A program made the position numbers and the translations under genes. DNA of 64,000 bases from Strix aluco (taxonomy: Eukaryota > Chordata > Aves > Strigiformes > Strigidae): NCBI RefSeq assembly GCF_031877795.1, contig NC_133935.1, forward strand, positions 75,348,303-75,412,302, written 5' to 3'. The notes under the pieces are model-generated. The model worked only from the letters and a program-made list of their open reading frames with translations. It did no database searches and was not told the origin of the DNA. Shown piece by piece: positions 50,001-59,649 of the stretch (the stretch's first letter is position 1; the number at the start of each line of letters is the position of its first letter).

Positions 50001-53000
50001 GAAGAAACACAGAAACAAATTAACAAAAGCTGTTTTAAAGCTCAGTTGTGTCTGAGTTCTGTTTCTCATTTTGTATTTGCTATGTGAACTTAGAAAAATG
50101 TTTTGTTCCTTATGCTTCTCTTGGAGATTTGCCTGTGAAGGGAATGCAGAAAATATCAAACTGCCTGCAGGAAAGTGAGTGTCAAGTTCCACTCCCTAGG
50201 CATGAAGATCTTCAAACTACTTTAAGGTTATTAAGCCTATCGCCAGTAGCAGGTTCAGATCAAGCTTAAGATATTTAAATAGCTTTGTCTATGAGGCGCT
50301 CGCTCATCAAGCAACAAGTTTAGTTCGAGACCTTCTGATGACATTTTGGTCTTAACTGTACTCACTGCCTGTGCTCTGAATATTGTGGAAACATAAGTGG
50401 ATTTTGAGGATGACTTTGCTAGCATGATTAAATCACGAAAGCCAACATCCTGCTGGATTGAGAAAAGGAGAAGGAAAAAAAAAAGGATTTAATTTCAAAA
50501 ACCCACCAGTCAAGACAACAGCATGAGCTCAGGAGAAAACAGATGCAAAGGTATGCTGTGTGGCCACTTTTTCAATCTAATGTCGCAGAAAAAGGATTCC
50601 CCCTCCCCGCCACGTGTGGTATCTAAAGGCAGCACACCTTTGTAGAACTTCACACAGTAAAGTACTGACTGTTCATTCACTTGCCTTCCTGAAGACTGAA
50701 GCAGTTAGAGTGCTCTATTTTCATATCATAAAACACACGAAGAGGAATACATTTTAAATGTTGTTCACTGGTGTTAGGACTGTAGTGTATCTCAAAAGGC
50801 TGTGAACAGCTTGAGTTAAATGCAAGCTGAAACCAATAAAAGTCTGTAGGATAGCATCTCATCAAATGTGTTTTATAAAAGTTGGATGAACTTTCTATTT
50901 GACTTGAAGGAATGTAATCTTTTCCAGATACAACCTGGGTCTTTGTTTGTTTTTTTTCAGATACTGCTTAAGGATTAAGGCTTCACAGAGGGACAGTGTT
51001 TGGAGGGACACTGTAAAACAAAGCTCTTCCCACTCAATTCTAGTGGCAAAGAGTCAATAAAAATTGCTTCTAGGAAAGAAGGAAAGTTTTGAAGAAGTGC
51101 CTTGAGAACAGAGAAAACAGGGAGGGACACAGCAGCAGATAGTGTTACTCCCGGGATCAGAACCGTAACTGAATGCAAGACCTGAGTCAGCTGCACAGTG
51201 GGAGGAGGATTGCTACACTTGGACAGCTGTTAGGTTTCAGAACAAACTTAAGTTTCATCAGACTGACATAATGCAAACTCTTTCAGTTATTTCCCTTTTA
51301 AAGGCAAGCTGCTTGCCTCACATTATTCACTACTCCTTCAGCTGTGTTTGTATTTAACCCTGGAACTTCATGCAGCTAAAGAAACAGACATAACCTTAAA
51401 CAATACAGAATTTCTGATAACGGAAGCAGTTAAACACATCCATGAAGTTTGGTGCATGGTATACGAGACTCATGCAGTGAGCTCCCTCCTTGCACACTGG
51501 CTTTGAAGCAATCCTAAAGGGTAAGTCCACAGCACTTGATAGGCTGCTCTCCCATTACTACCGTATGAGGGGCCATTGTGTCAGCAGTAAGTTATTCCCA
51601 AAGGTAGGAAACATGTCTAAATCCCCTGTGTTCCAGAGGGGAATCCACCAGATCTAACCTCAGACAGATGTGAAAGTCTTACTATTTCAGTGCATGCCTG
51701 AGCAAATGATTGCTGTAAGTAGAAAGGTGCTTCTCACCACAATCTACCTGGAAAACCAGACAAGGTGAAAAGACTTGAAGTACGTTATTAAGAGAAACCA
51801 AAAAGTCAGATAGGACAGTGGTATCAAAGCCCATCTTTTCAAGGGGATTTGGTAATTAGACAGGCTGACTCTCTCCAGAGGCACATGAAGAGGAAGGCGA
51901 TCAAAAGAATAATTGGATGCTGGATCAACCCATAAGGTAGAGGCAACATATACATGGAAACTTCCACAGGAGAAAAGGGGTTAGAGAAGACAACAGGGGG
52001 TTCCTCTCCATAGCCAGGACAGAATTTGAGGGAATGCATAAGTTAGCCCTATTACCTGTGTGCACAGTCACCAGAAGCCATGGCTCAGAGGACACTGTTC
52101 AGATGTGGCTCAGCTCACTAGGCTGTAGATGGGGTTGGATTAGTACCAAAAGCTAAAAATCCTGTTAACTCCTGCAACTGTTGTCATGCTGGATGACATA
52201 GGGAACAAGTATGCCTCAACTTGGGAGAAGTCAGTAATAACTGAAGAGTATGTTCTTTGTAAGAGGACAGAAAAATACAAAGAGGTTGGTTTGCCAACTT
52301 GAGAAAGTAAGAATAGGGAGACATAATAACCTACAAACATTCACGGCCTCTGAGGAGCGCCTGTGGCACTGTGGGACTTTTACCAAGGAAACTCATGCAA
52401 GTGCTGAAAACCAGATGGAGTAAGTCACTGCGAAAGTTAAAAGGTCACTCGGCACCAAGCAGATGGATGGCGTCAGGTCAAAGGTTGCCGCTGGATATGA
52501 ACTTGGCACTAGAACTGGGACCAGGGATGGAGAAAGATCTGGAATCCCATGAGTCCCTGGCACCAGAGATGGAAGATTTGCACAGTTTAAAGAAAGGGTT
52601 CATAATTGGATTTGACAATTGGATTGGACAATTGGATTTGGAAACTGACACTACCAGCTACAAGGATCCAACGAAAGTCTCTGAATGACTGCAAGACTTT
52701 TTCCAGCAAGCTTACAGTTGTCAACACACAAGCTGGCAATGGAAGGGGGCGGAAGCATGCCCACTGGCTGCATTCATTTAGTCCCCAAATTTATCTACCC
52801 ACAGGCCTCAGAACCTTCCTCTGAGTTGCTGTGGAGTGGGTGGGAGCAGATGGTCACATCAACGTCAGACAAGAGCAAACAGGGCTGAAAGCAGCCTCCT
52901 GAGGATGCACTGTATTTAACCCAACATGCTCGCCTAGCCTGTTCTTCACAATCTGCAGTACCGACAGCCCTACGGCCTCACCAGACAAGTTCTTATTACC

Positions 53001-56000
53001 AGAAAGTTTATCTTACTATGCAGCTAAGTTTTCTTTACCACAAGGTCAAATCATAATTTCTAGTCCTATCACCAGTGGACAGAGAACAATTTATTTCTTT
53101 CATCTCTGCAGAAATTTCTTACATTGGAAAAATGCATCTTAATTTCCCTTAGTCTTCTTTTCTTTAGAAAAAACACCACTTTTTTAGTCTTCCCTCACTG
53201 ATCATGTTTTTAAGCCTCTGATCATGTGTTCTCCTTTGGAGTCTCTACAGTTGTCCACATCCTTTTTTTAAGTACAGTACTCAAAGCTGGACATATTCCA
53301 GCAAAGTATTACTAATGCCATGTAAAGCCAAGGGATTATTTTGAGTCTACAGAACAGTCACGTTAATACACTGTTTATTTTTTTCAACTGTGTAACATTT
53401 TTGTTTCCTGTTTACTGATGTTTTTATTGAAATACTTCTCCTCTTGGGACCACAAAGGTAATTATTTCTACCTTCATACTTTGAACTTAAAATGACTTAG
53501 AAAAATGGCCTAAAAAGCATATAAATCAAGATTATCTGTATTTTAACCTTGCCCTTCAACATGTTTGTAACCCCTTTCACATGACAGTCTAAGGGTTACT
53601 TTTCTGCTAAAATATTTGACACTTTTTGGCCTGCTACCCTTCCTTTTACATATATAGTACCAGATATAGTTAATTATCTCTACAGGCTTCTTAAATCAGC
53701 TGATTGCAGAATACAGGCAGACCTGGAGACATGGGGAAGGTGCAGACATTGAGCAGCAAGGGCTTCCCTCTTTGCCAGGGAAAGGAAAAGAATGCCTTGA
53801 CATGATTACCATCAGAAATTACTAGAGTTACTCAAGCATTCTCAAACTCGACAGCCAAACAAACTTTCACAGATGGAAGCTAGACCAGTGCTTAGCATGA
53901 AAAATCTGTTTTTATAACAGATTTCATTATACCATACATACTACTTCTAAGAGTACCTACGGGATGTCAGTGGAAACAGATGCCTTATCCTTGCAAATTT
54001 ACACTGAAGAGTAAACTCCTTCGCACTGTTCCCTAGGCTCCTTCCCTTTCTCAGCAAGTGTCCCAATTCTGCAGGAAAGTCCCTTCCCTTTCTAAAAGAG
54101 CAAAACACCTTTTCACATTTACATCACTCTGCCTCTAGAGCACCCAGTCCAGGCTTTCATCTTCTTGCTTTGACTAAATCCTGCCCTATTCCTTGGCTAT
54201 CCTGCAAAACCCTGCACGTGACTGCTTGTGGGATTGTAGTGTACTGACTTCTCCACACGGTGTGGAAATGGGAGCCATGAAGCAAGGTGATGGTGTTCAT
54301 CATAACTACTGTAACAGCAGTAGGGAAGGCCTCCCTAGCACAAGTGATAAGACTAGGTGCATGTTTACCCATCACAGAACTCTACCATGTCTTCCCACCA
54401 GAGAGCCTCCTCTCTAACATCTCCCAGGGGCAAGTACAGCTTCCTGAAAGCAGCCAGTTCTTGTGTTATCTACATGAGAACTAGCCAGTTTCTGAAAAAA
54501 TAATCTATTTTTAAACTAACCTTTGAGCTCAAAAAAATCATAAAAATCTAAACTGTCACGCTCTTGTGATACAGTTTTTTTCCACTTGGCAAAACCCCTC
54601 TTCTCTATTTTCTATTACTTCAGTTGCAGCAGCAGGACAGTTACAGACTGTACCTAAAAGTTCAACAGTGGATAGTGTTTTCATGATATAGAAACAGTAT
54701 TAAATGATTTTTAATTATTTCAGAAACTACTTGTACCAGAAAATTCTCAAATATCAACTTTGAGAATGAGGGTACAAGTGCTTGGCCTGCAGAAAGAATA
54801 CACTGTCCCCACAGGATAAAGAGAAGGAGGAGCAGGAAGCATCTTCCTTGCCATGCCAAAGCAATGTTACTGACTTGGCAAAGAATGGGGAGGTACTGTT
54901 TTCAAAATGGTAAAAAAAAAGGAGCAAAGCACATGATAAAAATCAACTACTTCATCTCCCTTTGGGTTTGTTGCTTCTTACTGACCAGTGAAGAAAAGGG
55001 AGGACAGAGCTGCTGTAACTGGTTACATTATGTGAGAAAACACTCAAAGCTAAATGCCAGGTATAAAAACAGATGAAGATACATTACTTCAGGCCAGCAC
55101 TACTTTAGCTGAATTGTACCCCACAGCAAATCCACTCCAGGGTCTATTTTTCATTCACTTGTATTATGATCAATTTAGATCTATATTTAATACATTTTTT
55201 TGTGCAATGCTGTAACCTCTTTAAACAACTAGTAATCAGTGGCCTAATGCTGCTGCCTCTGCATAGTTCTTGTTGATTTTCATGCCTTTGGGATGTGTAT
55301 ATTTGAGGGTTAACTAATCAGAGCTGCTTTTGGCCTCAACTGCCAAGATCATTTCCATACATAATGGTGGGTTGAAAAATTGCATCTGCTTCAGTGATGA
55401 CTGTCCTACATAAACACTGGCTGGGTCATGAAACCAGAGAAGCCATTCAGCTGTGTATATCTGAAACACCACTCTTATCTTTAATGTTCCCAGAGTGACA
55501 CCATGATTGACTAGCCAGTGCTCCTCTTTACTGGGAGAAGTGTTGTTTTACTGCTAAGGCAATTCATTCCACAGAGCCTTACTAGAACCCGGGGTCCTTC
55601 CACAGGTTTCTAGCTGGAGAACTTCTAACCATGTTTTTTAAAGAAATTGTATTTAATAGTCACTAGTAAATTTAAATGCTAGCTACTGTTCAAGGCAGGA
55701 AGAGATATGCCTAAACATTTCAAGACTAATGTTTTATATAAGCAGGCTACATATTAAAATGACGTATCTATTTCTAACATTTCCTGACTTTGAGATTATC
55801 ATCTTACATGAGGGAGGAAAAGAAGTTCTGTGCATATTTTCTTAGGTTTAAAACCAAAGAAAAACCTCAAAGCCTCACCCAATCTGCTATCATATCAGGT
55901 CATACTGACATAACACGTTCAAAAGCAAATCTGGAGCCTTCAGACACATTACGTTAATGTTTCCTCTTGAGCAAACTGAGTAATTGGTAACAGCAACAGT

Positions 56001-59000
56001 CTTAACTTTTAAATAGACACATCCGGAGAGGAGGAGAGAAATACACACACTGACATTGAATTGTACAACTGTTTTCTAAAGCAGGAAACAGCAAGACTTG
56101 GGATTCCCAAGTTCAATTTTAAATGCATTAGAAGAATGCTTCCAGTAACTGCAGGCACCTTTCCATGTACTCTCTATTTCACCGTGCTCCAGCTTCTGCT
56201 CTTCTCCCAGCTATCTCCCACCTATCATTTCTCAGCCTAACCTGCACTGTTTAACATTTATACTCTACATTTATAAATATGCAATATAGCCCTTTTACTT
56301 CCCCCTCCCACCCAACAGAGACAGAGAAAACTTTTCATTACGTTTTTAGTAGACATTCCCCAGCAATTTATTATATGCGACTTGCCTAAACCAACAAAGC
56401 AATGGGTCAAATTCAGCCCTGGATTGCCTCCCACAAGTTCACTGGAATAATGCTGAGGATGAATTTGACTCTAAGACTTTTGTTAGAGAAGCAGTTGTTT
56501 GCAATCACAAGTCATTTACCAAAAATGAAAAAGTCATCTAGTAACATGGGGAGTACAATGGCACAAGCAAACATCTGAACCTGAAACAGATGAAACAAGA
56601 AGCAGCCAAAAGCAATAAACTCATAACGAAACATAGATGCTTTTGACTAAGGCCAGACAGACATTTATTGGAAGCCAAGATTAGTAAGCCTTACCACTTA
56701 TAGTTACGTGATCATCTTTGGAGGCACTGTGTGTTTCTTTTAACTGGATCTCTGAGCTCACATCCACTTTTCTTCCAGACAGCTGTAAATAGGCTTTGAG
56801 AGAGGCAGGTACCTTGACTGTAATTGAACCTGGTATAAATGTAAAGTTAGTGTAACATTGAGATCAAAGCATGAAACAGGCAATTATTTAGCAAACTTGA
56901 ATCAAATCATCGTTTGTTTGTTGTTTGTTTGGGGTTTTTTTTAAGAGCCTTCAGACACACTATCCTCTTTTTTTGTCTCTGAAAGGATAAATGAAGGCAC
57001 CTTCATTTCTCATAACCAGAATACTCTGTCACATGTAGAAAATGGTGTCACAGTATTTCCTTGGTGGACATGAAAATTAACAATGACATATACTGCTAGC
57101 AACAGCTCTTAGAAGAGGATCTTATTACAGGAATGATCAAGGGAAGCAAATCTAATCGATCTCACAGGTGTTTAGTTTCATCTTCTAGTTGCATATTTAC
57201 ACTCCTGAGAAAGGACAAGGGATTAGATTTGATGATTAATCCAACCACTGTGTGGCACATTATGAAAGAACCGCTCCTCTGGAACAATGAGATGCCACTT
57301 ACATACTGTTAACACTAGCAACTGTCTTTGCTTCACCACACAGGGCCAGCTGTTCACATCCTTGAACAGATGCAGTCTCAAAAGTGACTATGGCAGGGGC
57401 ACTCCCCCCAGTGAAGATGGGGCTTCCTGGCTGCTGAAATATAGTGGCCACTAAATTTTTTTTTTTTTTGTGCCCTTGTTCTCAGGGTTTCACAGTAACT
57501 GGGACCCTCAGCCAGTAAGGGCTGATATCAACCACAGATCAGATGCAGCTCAGGTATAAATGGAGTCCCCTGGAGGAGCCATTTTGAGCTAGTGCCCCCT
57601 GGAGCAGCATGCTGCAGTTGAGGACTCTCCCCTTGGGTTGTGATGCCACCCAGGGAAATTCCTTGAGGTTGAGAACCCTCACTTTTTAGGTGAGTGATCA
57701 AGCATTTTGGATTGTCGTTAAATCCTAGGAGTTTTGTGCAGTAATAGGTTTTTTTCCTTTCACGGACATTTGGATCTGTCATTTGTGAATAATTGCTGGA
57801 GTGCCAATTGATTGTATCAAGATAAATATATTTTAAATACTGTCTGTTTATTTTGAGAGCCTCCACAACAGTGACTAACCAGTTTAGACTATATAACTAA
57901 AATGTAAACTACTAGCAAAATTGCTGCTTTGGTGGCCTGAATAATTCTACCCTTGAGATTAAAACCAGAAATTCTGATTTCTGCTTCCCCTAAACATGTG
58001 CTTCTATGCATCAGGCTGATGGCAGATGCTGGGCCCCCAACCTGCCCACATTAGTCATATTTGGAATTACTCGGTCACATTTGGAAGCTGTGCCCTACAC
58101 ATTAAAAAAAACACCTACCAAAATTCAGAACACGCTTTCTGTATACATGCTCCTTAGTTTTTGCCCAATTCTAACATTCACTTTAGAAAAACATAAAAAA
58201 GTTTCTTTAAATATATCCTAAAATCTGAAGCAGAACACAGTAAGAAAACTGATAAGAACTAAGTAGCAGTCAGAAAGCAACCCTACCTATGCAATTTAAG
58301 TTCAGCAAAATCATTTGCCTGTGATGGTCCTGATGAACAAATAACTGTCAGCATAATTTAGGCCTAAATTTTGCTGGATACACAAAAGCCTTAGAGTACG
58401 AAAGGGAAAAGGTCTTCATCTTTGGGTCCTCCTTGGAGAGTTGCTCAGTGATGTGACTCATAAAACCCAACACACATGCAGCTAATTTATCACGAATGGG
58501 ACATTTTCTACACTGTTGTTGTCAGCAGTTATTCTGAATTTACAGGGTAAATGAAAACAGAACTTCAACTTTGCCTTTACTAAACTGTGCTGCCAGAAGA
58601 GATGTCAGGCAATGTTTTGAAAATAACATTAATTAGCTTTTATTAACTACATTCCTCTCTGCTACTAATTCAAAGACATGTTAACTTAGTAACAAGTGAT
58701 TCAAAATGTAACTAAGAAATAATATAAAAATAAATTTCTTTGCACCAATGGAAGCCGAATAGATTGTACAGAAGAATGGCACACAAATGATTTCAATGCA
58801 TTTCTTTCATTATTCCCATTCTGAGTAACTGCTAGGTTTTAACAAGGCACAGACATTGTCTCACAGATGACAGAAGGGTACCAAATACCATATTCATTTA
58901 AACCACCTGAAGTGCCTAACATAATGTTAAAGTCAAATATAAAAATACTGTAGTGAGGTTTTTTTTTACAAAACTAGGTCTAACAAGACATATTCAGGGC

Positions 59001-59649
59001 TTTGTCATTTACAGTATCATATCTTCTGAATAGCAAAACTTTGAACCCAACTCTAGGAGTGAGCTTTTAAGTAACTGAAATTCTACCGAGTCATCAGGAG
59101 AAGGAAGGAAGAATCTTTGTTTTTCTGCCTCCCAATTTCAACAATGGGACATTTCACCCAGAAAGGTAGGAAAAAGAAATGTAAATATGTGTCAGTTGTC
59201 ACTCTGCACACACATATATCAGCATCATGGAGTAAACTGTGCTCAAGGCAAAGTAAGACTGTAATCCAAGTCAACTCTACAAAATTCTGCTGGGTACGTT
59301 GGCAGGAAAAAAAAGAAAGCATTGAAAAATATAAAAATTCTGTAATCCATTTTAAGTATCAGTGCCCCTTAGAGAATTTACTGTATATTTATATACATCT
59401 ATATTTATATACATCCTCTAATAATGAGGTAAAAATTAATGTAGATAACCAACAATCACATTTTTTTTCCAGACAGATAAACAAAAACCCCTTTACCCCT
59501 TTTTATTTTACATCATTAGTTGCCACAACAAAGATTTGGTTTAGTTTGCTAACCTTTCTGGGATTTCAGATCTACTTTTCTTAATTGACTGACATAAACA
59601 TCTATTGTCCCATGATGTGTAGAAGCTTTTAGACTTCCATCTGATGAAT
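46949..59649 (-). CDS. FAM185A: FAM185A, 3' three coding exons, gene-level entry
   Basis: Read on the - strand, exons 59649-59554, 56829-56695 and 47064-46949 join in phase into 114 residues and a TAA. The segments DVYVSQLRKVDLKSQKG, VKVPASLKAYLQLSGRKVDV, KDDHVTISG and NETDKWIKAD match human FAM185A as I remember it (DVYVSQLGKVELKSHKG, VKVPSSLQAHLQLSGKEVDV, REKWIKAD). FAM185A carries a DUF4097-type beta-rich repeat region; its biochemical role is not established, and I assign none. Only about the last third of the protein is in the window; upstream exons lie beyond 64000. The gene is convergent with FBXL13, the arrangement I recall in human. Its introns here hold many repeats: two LTR-like elements, CR1 copies and a MIR-like relic. 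Reading frame and splice sites look intact. Confidence 0.94.
47325..48471 (-). mobile_element. Solo LTR of an avian endogenous retrovirus, probably ERVL-type
   Basis: The element runs from TGTGGTGGGTTGACCC to CTCAGTACA, about 1.15 kb, the TG..CA ends expected of an LTR. I recognise the + strand opening TGACCCTGGCTGGACACCAG as a very common neoavian LTR. A TATA-like ATATTTAAG and an AATAAA-like site read on the - strand, so the element is probably in that orientation, the same as FAM185A. No gag, pol or env adjoins it, so it is a solo LTR. The 47740-48170 part is a degenerate tandem array with the word CTGCTCCAGC(G/A)TGGG; many copies have CATGGG where others have CGTGGG, as expected from CpG decay. 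No clean target duplication is seen (TATGC before, TATAT after). The class name is from memory. Confidence 0.85.
48730..48860. mobile_element. MIR-like ancient SINE relic
   Basis: ATTTTACAATCAAGAAACTG, AGGCCAAGAGAGAATAAGTG, then ACTGGGATCTTTTAAG follow the order of the MIR/CORE-SINE consensus (ATTTTACAGATGAGGAAACT, AGGCCCAGAGAGGTTAAGTG, GCTGGGATTC). It is diverged, as expected for an old amniote copy. Assignment is from memory of the consensus. Confidence 0.6.
52371..52688 (+). other. Unassigned 105-codon ORF in FAM185A intron
   Basis: An ATG-started ORF on the strand opposite FAM185A. The product is charged and leucine-rich (KSLRKLKGHSAP, LALELGPGMEKDLESHESLA) and ends after IGFDNWIGQLDLETD, coded by a small direct repeat of ATTGGATT units. 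No family match is known to me, and no splice or promoter context supports it. It may be a chance ORF inside an unrecognised repeat. Confidence 0.2.
53030..53430 (-). mobile_element. Old CR1/L3-like LINE 3' region
   Basis: Read on the + strand, the words GAGAACAATTTATTTCTTTC, TTAGTCTTCCCTCACTGATC, TTGTCCACATCCTTTT, GTACTCAAAGCTGGACA and CACGTTAATACACTG occur in the order of an old amniote CR1 family seen antisense in birds, turtles and crocodiles. Divergence is high, with no usable frame, so it is an old copy. Family assignment is from memory. Confidence 0.65.
56404..56472. mobile_element. Short palindromic element (MITE-like)
   Basis: GGGTCAAATTCAGCCCT at the left and the reverse complement of AGAGTCAAATTCATCCTC at the right form imperfect terminal inverted repeats of about 17 bases around a 35-base centre. 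This fits a widespread sauropsid family of palindromic elements with GGGCCAAATTC ends. No target duplication is visible. Confidence 0.55.
56695..56829 (-). CDS. FAM185A: FAM185A exon (second from last)
   Basis: On the - strand the acceptor is TTTATACCAG and the donor AGTG|GTAAGG. It reads SITVKVPASLKAYLQLSGRK, VDVSSEIQLKETHSASKDDH and VTIS. The 135-base exon has matching split-glycine phases at both ends, so joins to both neighbours are in frame. The match to human SIIVKVPSSLQAHLQLSGKE is close. Confidence 0.94.
57384..57390. repeat. Left target-site duplication GTGACTA
   Basis: Identical to 57871-57877 and directly abutting the TG end of the LTR-like element. Confidence 0.6.
57391..57870 (+). 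mobile_element. LTR-like element with 7-bp flanking direct repeat
   Basis: The element begins TGGCAGGGGC and ends CTCCACAACA, giving TG..CA ends over 480 bases. GTGACTA is found immediately on both sides (57384-57390 and 57871-57877). Inside are a T run (57456-57469), a TATA box (GGTATAAATGG at about 57554), a GC-richer block after it, and a T/A-rich end with AGATAAATATATTTTAAATA about 40 bases before the terminus, the layout of an LTR with U3, R and U5. I do not recognise the family. A 7-base duplication is longer than the 4-6 usual for retroviruses, so a different retroposon is possible. Confidence 0.55.
57871..57877. repeat. Right target-site duplication GTGACTA
   Basis: Identical to 57384-57390 and directly following the CA end of the LTR-like element. 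Confidence 0.6.
59384..59415. repeat. 16-bp tandem duplication
   Basis: TATATTTATATACATC occurs twice in direct succession, exactly, about 140 bases downstream (in FAM185A sense) of an exon donor. Confidence 0.95.
59554..59649 (-). CDS. FAM185A: FAM185A exon (third from last)
   Basis: On the - strand the acceptor is a long T run ending TTTAG and the donor is AAAG|GTTAGC. It starts with two bases of a split aspartate codon, then reads SSDGSLKASTHHGTIDVYVS and QLRKVDLKSQK, and ends with one base of a glycine codon. Human FAM185A has SSSGCLKASTNQGAIDVYVS here. Confidence 0.93.

Larger units (their letters stand above)
47065..56694 (-). other. FAM185A last intron (9.6 kb)
   Basis: Holds a solo LTR (47325-48471), a MIR-like relic (48730-48860), an old CR1 (53030-53430), a palindromic element (56404-56472) and an unassigned ORF at 52371-52688. 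Elsewhere it is AT-rich with no recognisable exon. Confidence 0.8.
56830..59553 (-). other. FAM185A intron (2.7 kb)
   Basis: Contains a GTTT-rich run at 56912-56940, the LTR-like element at 57391-57870, and a 16-base tandem duplication at 59384-59415. Otherwise AT-rich with no exon seen. Confidence 0.8.

Noticed and set aside
59117..59584. 155-codon ORF on the + strand
   Set aside because: It is AT-rich, low in complexity, overlaps a genuine FAM185A exon on the other strand, and has no recognisable motif.
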